Part shown: positions 9,092-17,143 of the stretch, piece after piece | How positions within the stretch are numbered: the stretch's first letter is position 1 | Layout: every line of letters starts with the position of its first letter | Source: Lachnospiraceae bacterium | GTDB taxonomy: Bacteria > Bacillota > Clostridia > Lachnospirales > Lachnospiraceae | NCBI GenBank assembly: GCA_017434885.1 | Contig: JAFSGE010000024.1 | Location: 1 to 39,977 of the forward strand | Direction: 5' to 3' | DNA length: 39,977 bases | The notes under the pieces: generated by a model | What the model was told of the DNA's origin: nothing | The model's input: only the letters and a program-made list of their open reading frames with translations | The model's database searches: none | Position numbers and translations under genes: made by a program

Positions 9092-10801
9092 TTACCGGTT
9101 CAGATATGCCATGATTTCATTCCAAATTTCCGGTTTTTCAAATCCCAGTCTCCAACTGGCAACACCGCCAATTCCATATTTCTCCATAATGTTAAGCTTT
9201 ACCTGAATGGAGCGTTCATCCTCAAGCCATACCTGATGCAACGTATTCCCGGATGTATACTCTCCGTAATTCTGACAGGTCTCATCATCCCAAACCACTT
9301 CTATATTATGGTTTGTCACATAGTCTTCCGCCATCTGCATACCGACTGCCTGGCTGCTGATACTGGTAGATGCATTTTCTGTTGTAGTCTCCCAAATTCT
9401 TGTATAAAAGGGAAGGGCATTGATAATCTTATTGGCAGGAACCTCTTCAACGGTTCTGGCAATACCTTCCTCCACAAAATTGATGGACGCAACACTTCCT
9501 GCAACTTCACTACCCGCATAATGCTCGTCATATCCCATGATAATCACATAATCTGCCACAACGCCCTGCTCTGCTCTGTCATAATGGTCTGTATATCCGG
9601 TAGGCACATAGTTATCCACAGACAATACAATCCCATGCTCACGACAGGGAATCGAAAGTTCTCTCAGGAACTGCACATAATGTTCCCCGCAGTCCATACT
9701 GATTTGTTCAAAGTCTACATTGATACCGTCAATTCCGCAATTAAGCACTTCATTTACCAGATTATCAATCAATACTTTTCTGGTAGTAGTAGATGACAGA
9801 ATTTCATACATATCAATACTGTCACTGTACTCAATATTTTCAATCAGCGCCCACACTTCAAGTCCCATATCATGGGCCTTGCTCACATAATCCGTGGTGG
9901 CAAAGCTGGTGTAATTTCCTTCATTATCGCAAAGCTTAAACCAGGTAGGCGAAATCACATTAAGCCCCTGTGTATTTGCCGTCACTTCTGTCAACGTGTC
10001 ATTTCCTGCCACTCCTGCGACCACATGCCATCCCATATTAATCTTGTAATCTCTGGTTACACTGGTATATTCCGGCTCTGCATAGTCTGTAACAGGAATC
10101 GGCAATTCGCTTCTGATTCCCGTAAGACGTTTATTCTCCACATAACCCATAACGGAATCGGCGGTCTTTACCTTGGACCATGTTTCCATTTGTTCCAGCA
10201 CGGTCACCTTATCTCCTGCTGCTACATCCGTCAGAATTTCACTTTTCACACCGCCTCTTACTCTGACTGCAGTGTCCTTTTTAATCTCTGCAATCTGAAT
10301 ATCTTCCCATACAGTATCTAACTGGATACGGTTAGGCTCTGTGAAGACTTCATAACCAAAATTGGTATATTTCTTTACATAATCAATTGCCACATACAGA
10401 GTATCGCCCTCATATCTGGAAATCACATACCCCATATCCTCACTGCCGCTTTTATCTTCCCTGATATTGCTTCCGATGCTTGTCCTGATAATATCATCCG
10501 GCAACGTATACAACAGAAGATTTTCATTTTTGTCCTCATAAAATCTTTCGTTTAAATATTTATGAACGGTAGCAAGATCCAAATAATATATACCGTCCAA
10601 AAGCTTTGCTCTCTCTTCAACAATTTCATTCTGTAAAACAATAGCCACATCATCACTGCCGCTTATGGAATAATAAGCCGCAAGATCCGCTCTCTCTTTG
10701 GAATAAGAGTATTTGTCAATAATCATTCCCCCAAAACTGACGCCGCCTATGATAATAATAAGGACGACTGCAAGAATCACCGGAATTATTTTTTTCTTCA
10801 T
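9092..10801 (-). CDS. Membrane-anchored glycoside hydrolase family 18 protein with SH3 domain
   Basis: 569 residues. An N-terminal membrane anchor (about 5-28) is followed by an unassigned domain (about 30-170) that may resemble a copper amine oxidase N-terminal type fold, then a bacterial SH3 domain (about 175-232, VRGGVKSEILTDVAAGDKVTVLE) and a GH18 barrel (about 250-569). The GH18 signature is GIDGINVDFEQIS, with the predicted catalytic acid at Glu365. This layout is seen in Clostridia proteins related to YdhD/SleL-type peptidoglycan N-acetylglucosaminidases, so wall or spore-cortex glycan cleavage is the likely job. It is transcribed alone, with its own promoter and terminator. Confidence 0.9.
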   Translation of the reverse strand: MKKKIIPVILAVVLIIIIGGVSFGGMIIDKYSYSKERADLAAYYSISGSDDVAIVLQNEIVEERAKLLDGIYYLDLATVHKYLNERFYEDKNENLLLYTLPDDIIRTSIGSNIREDKSGSEDMGYVISRYEGDTLYVAIDYVKKYTNFGYEVFTEPNRIQLDTVWEDIQIAEIKKDTAVRVRGGVKSEILTDVAAGDKVTVLEQMETWSKVKTADSVMGYVENKRLTGIRSELPIPVTDYAEPEYTSVTRDYKINMGWHVVAGVAGNDTLTEVTANTQGLNVISPTWFKLCDNEGNYTSFATTDYVSKAHDMGLEVWALIENIEYSDSIDMYEILSSTTTRKVLIDNLVNEVLNCGIDGINVDFEQISMDCGEHYVQFLRELSIPCREHGIVLSVDNYVPTGYTDHYDRAEQGVVADYVIIMGYDEHYAGSEVAGSVASINFVEEGIARTVEEVPANKIINALPFYTRIWETTTENASTSISSQAVGMQMAEDYVTNHNIEVVWDDETCQNYGEYTSGNTLHQVWLEDERSIQVKLNIMEKYGIGGVASWRLGFEKPEIWNEIMAYLNR

Positions 10802-10826
10802 AAGTAATTTCCTCCAATCGTCCTAT

Positions 10827-10855
10827 ATTATATCAAACTATTGTCTTACCGTCAT
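10827..10855 (-). promoter_or_regulatory. Promoter of the GH18 gene
   Basis: On the minus strand ATGACG (10855-10850), 17 bases, perfect TATAAT (10832-10827), followed by the ribosome binding site TGGAGGAAA and the ATG at 10801. Confidence 0.65.
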
Positions 10856-10882
10856 TACCATTTTTCTAAAAAAATGATTGTT

Positions 10883-11008
10883 TTATACGCTGTTCCGGCA
10901 GCTTTTCTTTGCAGGCAATATCCGCCGAAGGACATTCTGCGCCGCATCGTTATATGGGTACACCGCGCGCAGCCTTTCATATGCTGCCGGAGTCAGTAAG
11001 ATAGGGGC
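10883..11008 (-). other. Open frame continuing 41 codons past the stop of the small hypothetical gene
   Basis: Directly after the TAA at 11011-11009 the same frame stays open for 41 codons (APILLTPAAYERLRAVYPYN and on to ILPAKKSCRNSV) before TAA at 10885-10883. No plausible start codon with a ribosome binding site lies at its beginning, so it is not an independent gene. It could be the tail of a gene cut by a nonsense mutation, a read-through extension, or chance. Codons such as CGG, GCG and CGC are frequent here compared with neighbours. A perfect 9-base inverted repeat (TCCGGCAGC at 10894, GCTGCCGGA at 10983) brackets most of it. Confidence 0.3.
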
Positions 11009-11224
11009 TTATTTGTTTGAAATCCTGTCGTACCGGATTTCTTTTATGTTTCCCTCATGGTCCGTAACGTAATCAGGCATATACAATGCATTTTCATTAA
11101 CGCAATTTTTTTCAATATATTCCGAAGAGGTCGGAGCACCGTCAAGGTATAGCCTAACACCCGCACTTTCCCATTTCTGTAACTTACATCTGAGGGAATC
11201 ATATTCTGTTTTATTGTCTTCCAT
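11009..11224 (-). CDS. Small hypothetical protein, possibly truncated
   Basis: 71 residues starting MEDNKTEYDSLRCKLQKWES, with GGGAG eight bases before the ATG at 11224; a TTG one codon upstream is an alternative start. The protein is soluble, with a helical N-terminus, then SAGVRLYLDGAPTSSEYIEK, a tyrosine- and proline-containing centre (ALYMPDYVTDHEGNIKEIRYD) and a short tail. I do not recognise a named family. The ribosome binding site and ordinary codon use support a real gene. It stands alone between the GH18 gene and a gene-free stretch. Confidence 0.6.
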   Translation of the reverse strand: MEDNKTEYDSLRCKLQKWESAGVRLYLDGAPTSSEYIEKNCVNENALYMPDYVTDHEGNIKEIRYDRISNK

Positions 11225-11522
11225 CAATCATTCTCCCGTCTGCCCTTTAGTCTATTTCCAAACATTTCAATAGGAGGATCAATCGTGATATATTCCCAAA
11301 AAGCAAAATAAACCTCGGGACTGATTATATTTTTTGTTTATGACGATAATAAATAGCAGAGATGCCGGATATGTATCATGAAATAAACTACCGCTTGCGA
11401 AATTTCAGAGTGAATTAAACGTGAATCTGCGAGAAATATTCGCGACAAGCACTATAGCCTGTAAGACTTCTTTCCCTCGGCGCGATAAGTATCGGCCAAT
11501 ATATAAAAAGAAGAGATGAAAG

Positions 11523-11551
11523 TTTAACTGCTAACTTTCATATGATATAAT
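11523..11551 (+). promoter_or_regulatory. Orphan promoter-like site overlapping an inverted repeat
   Basis: TTAACT (11523-11528), 17 bases, perfect TATAAT (11546-11551). The -35 box and spacer overlap the inverted repeat GAAAGTT-N8-AACTTTC, which could be an operator. The next gene, mecA, has its own promoter 210 bases further on. Confidence 0.4.
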
Positions 11552-11762
11552 ATGCTCAGAACTAATGTAAATAAAATATGATACTCCATGCCTCCTTCCG
11601 ATACAGATTTATCCGGAAGCATCTCATGACTGTATTATAGTGTTTATTACCAATTTTTGCAAGTGCTTTTTTTAATTTTTTGGCTATTTTTTACAAAAAC
11701 ACCGTTTTATGGCTATAAATACGCCATTTTATAAATTTTTCTTAAACTCTTATTCTGTCCTA

Positions 11763-11791
11763 TTGACTAAAATTTCAACAAAGTATAAGAT
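11763..11791 (+). promoter_or_regulatory. Promoter of mecA
   Basis: TTGACT (11763-11768), 17 bases, TAAGAT (11786-11791), about 55 bases before the mecA ATG. Confidence 0.6.
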
Positions 11792-11845
11792 AATTGTAAC
11801 CAAACGGCAGGATAACAGTATCTTAATAGTAAGGATGTGATAATA

Positions 11846-12643
11846 ATGAAGATAGAAAAAGTAAATGATCATCAGATTCGCTGCACCCTGACAAGAGAAG
11901 ATTTAGCTGACAGGGAATTAAAGCTCAGCGAACTTGCTTACGGTACCGAAAAAGCCAAAGATTTATTCCGGGATATGATGCAACAGGCGGCATTCGAATT
12001 CGGTTTTGAAGCCGAAGATATTCCGCTTATGATAGAAGCAATTCCTTTAAATTCCGAATGTATTGTACTCATTATCACCAAGGTGGAGGACCCCGAAGAG
12101 CTTGATACACGTTTTTCCAAATTTGCCCCTTCCGTCCAGGAAGACAGCGAGATAGTGGATGACGTACTCGACTCCATTGCTGAAGGTGCCGATGATGTAC
12201 TTGATTTATTTAAGAGAATTCAGAACAAACACGGTCTTACCAAGGATTCCCATACCGAAGAAGAATCCGCAGATTCTGCCAAGGCAGAAAAAGAGGACTC
12301 TTCCTTCAAAAACGAGCTTCGTAAAAAGCTTGACAAGAACGGCTCCCCCGAAGTATTGACCAGACTTTGTTCTTTCCGGTCTCTTCACGAGGTCACTGCA
12401 TTAGCACGTGTACTGGACGGTTATTACCAGGGTACCAACTCTTTATATAAGGCAAAAGACGAATCCTATATTTTGGTAATTTCCAAAAGTGGGCATTCCC
12501 CTGCAGAGTTTAACAGAATCTGCAATATTCTTTCCGAGTACGGTTCGCCCGTTAAGTCCCTCCCGGCAAGTGAAGCTTACCTTGAGGAACACTGTGATGC
12601 CATTCTTCGCAATACTGCTTTGCAGTCCCTGGCATCCATTTAA
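11846..12643 (+). CDS. mecA: ClpC adaptor protein MecA
   Basis: 265 residues starting MKIEKVNDHQIRCTLTREDL; AAGGA lies ten bases before this ATG (a GTG three codons upstream is less likely). The N-terminal substrate-binding domain (about 1-90) and C-terminal ClpC-binding domain (about 165-265, FRSLHEVTALARVLDG ... NSLYKAKDESYILVI) are separated by an acidic Glu/Asp/Ser-rich linker. MecA delivers substrates to the ClpCP protease in Bacillota. It is a single gene with its own promoter and terminator. Confidence 0.92.
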   Translation: MKIEKVNDHQIRCTLTREDLADRELKLSELAYGTEKAKDLFRDMMQQAAFEFGFEAEDIPLMIEAIPLNSECIVLIITKVEDPEELDTRFSKFAPSVQEDSEIVDDVLDSIAEGADDVLDLFKRIQNKHGLTKDSHTEEESADSAKAEKEDSSFKNELRKKLDKNGSPEVLTRLCSFRSLHEVTALARVLDGYYQGTNSLYKAKDESYILVISKSGHSPAEFNRICNILSEYGSPVKSLPASEAYLEEHCDAILRNTALQSLASI

Positions 12644-12689
12644 CGGAAAGACTGCCGCTTTCCTTTCGGCAACTTTACCGGAACATCAG

Positions 12690-12727
12690 ACACATCTGCC
12701 ACCGGTTGTGGTCAGATGTGTTTTTTA
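12690..12727 (+). terminator. Terminator of mecA
   Basis: ACACATCTG (12690-12698) pairs with CAGATGTGT (12713-12721), extended inward by CCAC/GTGG, followed by a run of T. Confidence 0.9.
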
Positions 12728-12756
12728 TTGCCGTTTTCTTTATTTCATGATAAACT
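12728..12756 (+). promoter_or_regulatory. Possible promoter of the NhaC-type antiporter gene
   Basis: TTGCCG (12728-12733), 17 bases, TAAACT (12751-12756), directly after the mecA terminator. Each box matches the consensus at four of six bases. Confidence 0.4.
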
Positions 12757-12803
12757 GATACGGAAATATACAAAAGCCATTAAAAAACGAAAGGATAATT
12801 ATT

Positions 12804-14312
12804 ATGGACATGTTTGCAACCTTTTGGGCGCTTATACCGCCCATCGTAGCCATTGTACTTGCCCTGATTACCAAAGAAGTATACAGTTCCCTGTTTGTGG
12901 GAATTCTGGTAGGCGGCTTGTTTTACTCCGGCTTTTCTTTTGAAGGAACCTTAACACATATTTTTAACAACGGTTTTGTTGCCGTACTTTCCGATGCATA
13001 CAATGTAGGCATTCTTATTTTCCTCGTCATTCTGGGAGCAATGGTCTGCCTGATGAACCGCGCCGGCGGAAGTGCCGCATTCGGACGTTTTGCCAAAGAA
13101 AAAATTAAATCCCGCGTCGGAGCACAGCTTGCTACCATTGCACTCGGTGTTCTGATTTTTATTGATGACTATTTTAACTGTCTTACCGTAGGCAGCGTTA
13201 TGCGTCCTGTTACGGACGAGCACAAGGTATCCCGTGCCAAGCTGGCATATTTAATCGATGCCACTGCTGCTCCCATCTGTATTATTGCACCGATTTCTTC
13301 CTGGGCTGCTGCCGTATCGGGTTTTGTGGAAGGTGAAGACGGTTTCAGTCTTTTTATCAGTGCCATCCCTTACAACTTTTATGCACTGCTGACCATCCTT
13401 ATGATGGTACTTCTTGTTATTATGAACTTTGACTTCGGCCCCATGAAAAAATATGAAGTTAATGCCATAAACGGTGATATTTTCTCTGACAGCAAAAGCG
13501 GCGAAGAGGAATCCGTTTATGTGAATCCCAAGGGAAAAGTAATTGACCTGATTATCCCTATTGCAGCCCTCATTATCTGTTGTGTTATCGGTATGATTTA
13601 TACCGGCGGATTTTTCTCAGGAACGGATTTTGTCACAGCCTTCTCCAATTGTGATGCTTCCGTAGGTCTTGCCCTTGGCAGTATTTGTGCTTTGATTGTT
13701 ACCGTTATCGTTTATTTAATTCGCAAAGTACTTACCTTCTCCGACTGCATGGAATGCATTCCCGCAGGCTTTAAGGCAATGGTACCCGCGATTCTGATTT
13801 TGACATTCGCATGGACTTTGAAAGCCATGACGGACAGCCTTGGCGCAAAAGAATTTGTTGCCGCTGCCATGGAACAGAGCGCAGGCTCCCTGATGTACTT
13901 CCTGCCTGCCATCATTTTCCTGGTTGGTTGTTTCCTTGCATTCTCTACAGGTACTTCCTGGGGAACTTTCGGCATCCTGATTCCCATTGTTGTTGCCGTG
14001 TTCTCCGGTTCCAACCATGAGCTGATGATTATTTCCATCTCTGCCTGCATGGCAGGTGCCGTATGTGGTGACCATTGTTCCCCCATTTCCGACACTACCA
14101 TCATGGCAAGTGCCGGTGCACAGTGTAAGCATGTAAACCATGTTTCCACACAGCTTCCCTACGCACTGGTTGCTGCCGGCGTATCCTTTGTCACATATAT
14201 TGTTGCAGGATTTACGCAGAGCGCATGGATTTCCCTGCCGGTAGGTATCGTTCTGATGGTTGGCACATTATTTGTCATCAAAAAAATGACCGCCGCAAAA
14301 GCAGATGCATAA
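12804..14312 (+). CDS. NhaC-family Na+/H+ antiporter
   Basis: 502 residues and about 11-13 membrane helices; an AAAGGA ribosome binding site precedes the ATG. The family pattern is visible in ALITKEVYSSLFVGILVGG, LIFIDDYFNCLTVGSVMRP, APISSWAAAVSGF, FSTGTSWGTFGILIPI and AGAVCGDHCSPISDTTIMAS. These conserved Asp/Ser/Thr segments are typical of the COG1757 NhaC group. Na+ extrusion in exchange for protons would fit a cell with a Na+-type ATP synthase, but NhaC homologues also exchange organic acids, so the substrate is inferred. Monocistronic. Confidence 0.88.
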   Translation: MDMFATFWALIPPIVAIVLALITKEVYSSLFVGILVGGLFYSGFSFEGTLTHIFNNGFVAVLSDAYNVGILIFLVILGAMVCLMNRAGGSAAFGRFAKEKIKSRVGAQLATIALGVLIFIDDYFNCLTVGSVMRPVTDEHKVSRAKLAYLIDATAAPICIIAPISSWAAAVSGFVEGEDGFSLFISAIPYNFYALLTILMMVLLVIMNFDFGPMKKYEVNAINGDIFSDSKSGEEESVYVNPKGKVIDLIIPIAALIICCVIGMIYTGGFFSGTDFVTAFSNCDASVGLALGSICALIVTVIVYLIRKVLTFSDCMECIPAGFKAMVPAILILTFAWTLKAMTDSLGAKEFVAAAMEQSAGSLMYFLPAIIFLVGCFLAFSTGTSWGTFGILIPIVVAVFSGSNHELMIISISACMAGAVCGDHCSPISDTTIMASAGAQCKHVNHVSTQLPYALVAAGVSFVTYIVAGFTQSAWISLPVGIVLMVGTLFVIKKMTAAKADA

Positions 14313-14347
14313 TATCCGGCATTTCCGGATACCGCATTAACAAAATA

Positions 14348-14381
14348 AACCCCTGTTTCACTGATGTGTGAGACAGGGGTT
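14348..14381. terminator. Bidirectional terminator between convergent genes
   Basis: AACCCCTGT (14348-14356) pairs with ACAGGGGTT (14373-14381), with TCAC/GTGA continuing inward. T-rich sequence follows on both strands, serving the antiporter gene (plus) and the DUF1858 gene (minus). Confidence 0.85.
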
Positions 14382-14406
14382 CTTTGCGTCCTATAGGTGA
14401 TGATTC

Positions 14407-14598
14407 TTATAAAGCTTCAATCTTTGCCATCAGGTCATTGATGTCCATGCCGTGAACCATAGCAGCTTCCTCAAGGCTCTCTGCCTGTGCGGAAGGACAT
14501 CCCAGACAGTGCATACCTGCTTCCATAAGAACAGGTGCAACCGCAGGATTGGTTCTTAAGATTTCACCGATTGTCATGTCTTTGGTAATCTGTGCCAT
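14407..14598 (-). CDS. DUF1858 (hybrid-cluster-associated redox disulfide) protein
   Basis: 63 residues starting [21 protein letters not shown] lies just upstream of the ATG at 14598, so this start is preferred over an upstream one. It contains the DUF1858 pattern: [28 protein letters not shown], with a CxxC pair, followed by an [21 protein letters not shown] helix. The domain is thought to carry a redox-active disulfide, and its exact role is unknown. It is transcribed divergently from the pyruvate formate-lyase locus and may share its anaerobic regulation. Confidence 0.9.
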   Translation of the reverse strand: MAQITKDMTIGEILRTNPAVAPVLMEAGMHCLGCPSAQAESLEEAAMVHGMDINDLMAKIEAL

Positions 14599-14735
14599 TT
14601 GTAACAACCTCCTTCTATCTGTCAAATAAAATTTCTATTTCTGAATATAAAATTCATAGCAACATTTAGTATAATACTTTCCCCTCTTTCTGGCAAGATT
14701 ATTTACTTTGTATATAAAAAAGTACATTCCCTTGC

Positions 14736-14764
14736 TTGACCTGAAAGGTCTTGTAACATATAAT
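14736..14764 (+). promoter_or_regulatory. Promoter of the split pyruvate formate-lyase operon
   Basis: TTGACC (14736-14741), 17 bases, perfect TATAAT (14759-14764). The -35 box overlaps the inverted repeat GACCTGAAAGGTC (14738-14750), a candidate operator. A GCATA/TATGC hairpin sits in the leader near 14779-14794. The leader is about 65 bases long and ends in the ribosome binding site TTAGGAGG. Confidence 0.8.
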
Positions 14765-14836
14765 AAAAGTACGGTATCAGCATAGTTTTTATGCTCAAAT
14801 AAATCTAACAAAATAATATTAGGAGGCTTACACAAA

Positions 14837-16876
14837 ATGAGACCAGAATGGAACAATTTTGTAGCAGGTAAGTGGGAAAATGAAGTTAACGTACGTGACT
14901 TCATTCAGAAAAACTACCATCCTTATGATGGTGATGATTCCTTCTTAGCAGAAGCTACACAGGACACCAAAGACTTATGGCAGATGGTACTTGAATTACA
15001 GAAAAAGGAACGTGAAGCAGGCGGCGTTCTTGATATGGATACCAAGGTTGTATCTACTATCACATCCCATGGCCCCGGCTACCTTGACAAATCCAAAGAG
15101 AAAATCGTTGGATTCCAGACAGATAAGCCCTTCAAGCGTTCTCTTCAGCCTTACGGCGGTATCAGAATGGCAGAAAAAGCTTGTTCTGACAACGGATACG
15201 AAGTAGATCCCGAAATCAGCGAATTTTTCTCTACACACAGAAAAACACACAACGCAGGTTGTTTCGATGCTTACAATGCTGAAATGAGAGCTTGTCGTTC
15301 TTCTCACATTATTACAGGTCTTCCAGATGCTTACGGACGTGGACGTATCATCGGTGACTACAGAAGAGTAGCTCTTTACGGTATTGACTTCTTAATCGAA
15401 GACAAGCTTGCGCAGAAAGATTCCACAGGACGTGTAATGACAGATGATGTTATCCGTCTTCGTGAAGAAATCTCCGAGCAGATCGTTGCTCTTAAGATGA
15501 TGAAAGAAATGGCAGCTTCCTACGGATGCGATATTTCCAAGCCCGCTACCAACGTAAAAGAAGCTATTCAGGCTACTTACTTCGGTTACTTATGTGCTGT
15601 TAAGGAACAGAACGGTGCTGCTATGTCCCTCGGACGTACATCTACATTCCTTGACTGCTACGCAGAAAGAGACTTAGCTAACGGTACATTTACAGAATCT
15701 GAAATTCAGGAATTTGTTGACCACTTCATCATGAAATTACGTTGCATCAAGTTTGCGCGTACACCTGAATACAACCAGATTTTCGCAGGTGACCCTGTAT
15801 GGGTAACAGAATCCTTAGCAGGTGTTGGTGTTGACGGACGTCACTTAGTAACAAAGATGAGCTTCCGTTACTTACACACATTAACAAACTTAGGAGCAAG
15901 CCCTGAACCCAACTTAACAGTTCTCTGGTCTCCCAGACTTCCTGAGAACTTCAAGAGATACTGTGCTAAGTTGTCCATCTTAACATCTTCCATCCAGTAC
16001 GAAAACGATGAACTTATGAGACCTGACCACAGTGATGACTACGGTATCGCATGTTGTGTATCTTCCATGGTTATCGGTAAGGAAATGCAGTTCTTCGGAG
16101 CACGTGCTAACCTTGCTAAGTGCTTACTTTACGCATTAAACGGTGGTGTTGACGAAGTTACCAAGAAACAGGTTGGTCCTAAATATCGTCCTGTTGAAGG
16201 TGATGTTCTTGATTATGATGATGTTATGGATAAATTCTCAGACATGATTGAATGGCAGGCAGACGTATATGTAAATACTCTGAACATCATTCATTATATG
16301 CATGACAAATACTGCTATGAAAGAGCTGAAATGGCACTTCATGACAGAGATGTTAAGAGATACTTCGCAACAGGTGTTGCAGGTCTTTCTATCGTAGCTG
16401 ACTCCTTATCTGCTATCAAGTATGCTAAGGTTGAAGTTATCAGAGATGAAGACGGCGTTATCGTTGACTTCAAGACAACAGGTGACTTCCCTAAATACGG
16501 TAACGATGATGACCGCGTTGACAGCATCGCTCAGGCAATCGTTACTAAGTTTATGACAGCTATCAGAAGACATCATACTTACAGAAACGGTATTCCTACA
16601 ACATCCATTCTTACCATTACTTCTAACGTAACATACGGTAAGGCTACAGGTAATACACCTGACGGACGTAAGAAAGGACAGCCTTTCGCACCCGGTGCTA
16701 ACCCGATGCACGGACGTGATACTCACGGTGCAGTAGCATCCTTATCTTCCGTTTCCAAGCTTCCTTTCAAGGATGCACAGGATGGTATTTCCAATACCTT
16801 TACTATCATCCCCGGAGCTCTTGGTAAAGAAGATCAGATCTTCGCAGGCGATATTGAAATTGATTTAAACAAATAA
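14837..16876 (+). CDS. pflB: Pyruvate formate-lyase catalytic protein lacking the glycyl-radical domain
   Basis: 679 residues, against about 740-760 for ordinary PFL. It aligns with Escherichia coli PflB from the N-terminus ([20 protein letters not shown]) through the active-site Cys pair ([12 protein letters not shown], Cys406-Cys407) and [10 protein letters not shown] to [37 protein letters not shown] and [19 protein letters not shown]. It then ends [12 protein letters not shown] with TAA, in the linker where PflB continues into its radical domain. No Gly radical motif (RVSGYA) is present in this protein. It converts pyruvate and CoA to acetyl-CoA and formate, and must receive the radical domain from the protein encoded at 17144. 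Codon use is strongly biased, as for an abundant protein. Confidence 0.96.
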   Translation: MRPEWNNFVAGKWENEVNVRDFIQKNYHPYDGDDSFLAEATQDTKDLWQMVLELQKKEREAGGVLDMDTKVVSTITSHGPGYLDKSKEKIVGFQTDKPFKRSLQPYGGIRMAEKACSDNGYEVDPEISEFFSTHRKTHNAGCFDAYNAEMRACRSSHIITGLPDAYGRGRIIGDYRRVALYGIDFLIEDKLAQKDSTGRVMTDDVIRLREEISEQIVALKMMKEMAASYGCDISKPATNVKEAIQATYFGYLCAVKEQNGAAMSLGRTSTFLDCYAERDLANGTFTESEIQEFVDHFIMKLRCIKFARTPEYNQIFAGDPVWVTESLAGVGVDGRHLVTKMSFRYLHTLTNLGASPEPNLTVLWSPRLPENFKRYCAKLSILTSSIQYENDELMRPDHSDDYGIACCVSSMVIGKEMQFFGARANLAKCLLYALNGGVDEVTKKQVGPKYRPVEGDVLDYDDVMDKFSDMIEWQADVYVNTLNIIHYMHDKYCYERAEMALHDRDVKRYFATGVAGLSIVADSLSAIKYAKVEVIRDEDGVIVDFKTTGDFPKYGNDDDRVDSIAQAIVTKFMTAIRRHHTYRNGIPTTSILTITSNVTYGKATGNTPDGRKKGQPFAPGANPMHGRDTHGAVASLSSVSKLPFKDAQDGISNTFTIIPGALGKEDQIFAGDIEIDLNK

Positions 16877-16917
16877 TTGACTTAACACATTACATTCATC
16901 TGTAAGGAGGACACACA

Positions 16918-17121
16918 ATGGACCAGAAAGCTATGATTGATGACCTTGTAAAAATGCTGGATTCCGGCATGGCAATGGGCGTAGGACATGTAAATGTAGA
17001 CACTAATGCCTCAAGTGACAAATCAAAAGAAGTTCAAACCATGGGATGCTCGGATTGTTCCAGAACTCCATTGGCATGTAGCGTTCCTACCTTACAGGAT
17101 GGATTAGACGACTTTCATTAA
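16918..17121 (+). CDS. Small protein resembling the start of the glycyl-radical domain, with Cys-rich tail
   Basis: 67 residues (MDQKAMIDDLVKMLDSG...) with a strong AAGGAGG ribosome binding site, encoded between the two parts of the split PFL. Residues 8-28 align without gaps to residues 10-30 of the downstream glycyl-radical protein, with 9 of 21 identical (Asp8, Leu10, Val11, Leu14, Asp15, Gly21, His24, Asn26, Val27). After that it diverges: no RVSGYA motif, but a tail with Cys44-x2-Cys47 and Cys54 (MGCSDCSRTPLACSVP). It therefore cannot carry the radical. It may dock at the same surface of the catalytic protein as a regulator, placeholder or redox/metal sensor; this is inference. It is not a frameshift product, since it has its own start signals. 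Confidence 0.88.
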   Translation: MDQKAMIDDLVKMLDSGMAMGVGHVNVDTNASSDKSKEVQTMGCSDCSRTPLACSVPTLQDGLDDFH

Positions 17122-17143
17122 ATATTATAGGAGGTAGATTACC

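Larger units (their letters stand above)
11225..11845. other. Gene-free stretch of about 620 bases with hairpins and an orphan promoter
   Basis: No open frame with credible coding character or a ribosome binding site longer than a few codons was found on either strand. It holds an orphan promoter-like site on the plus strand (11523-11551), a 7-base inverted repeat GAAAGTT/AACTTTC (11518-11539), a hairpin TTCCG/CGGAA flanked by ATGC/GCAT (around 11588-11624), AT-rich tracts, and the mecA promoter. A small RNA between about 11555 and 11700 is possible but has no clear terminator. Confidence 0.5.

Noticed and set aside
10878-11072. 64-codon plus-strand frame opposite the small hypothetical gene
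   Set aside because: No ribosome binding site and no family resemblance; it is antisense to the better-supported minus-strand frame.
13712-14149. Two long minus-strand frames within the NhaC-type gene
   Set aside because: Both are antisense shadows of a well-supported membrane protein gene and lack ribosome binding sites.
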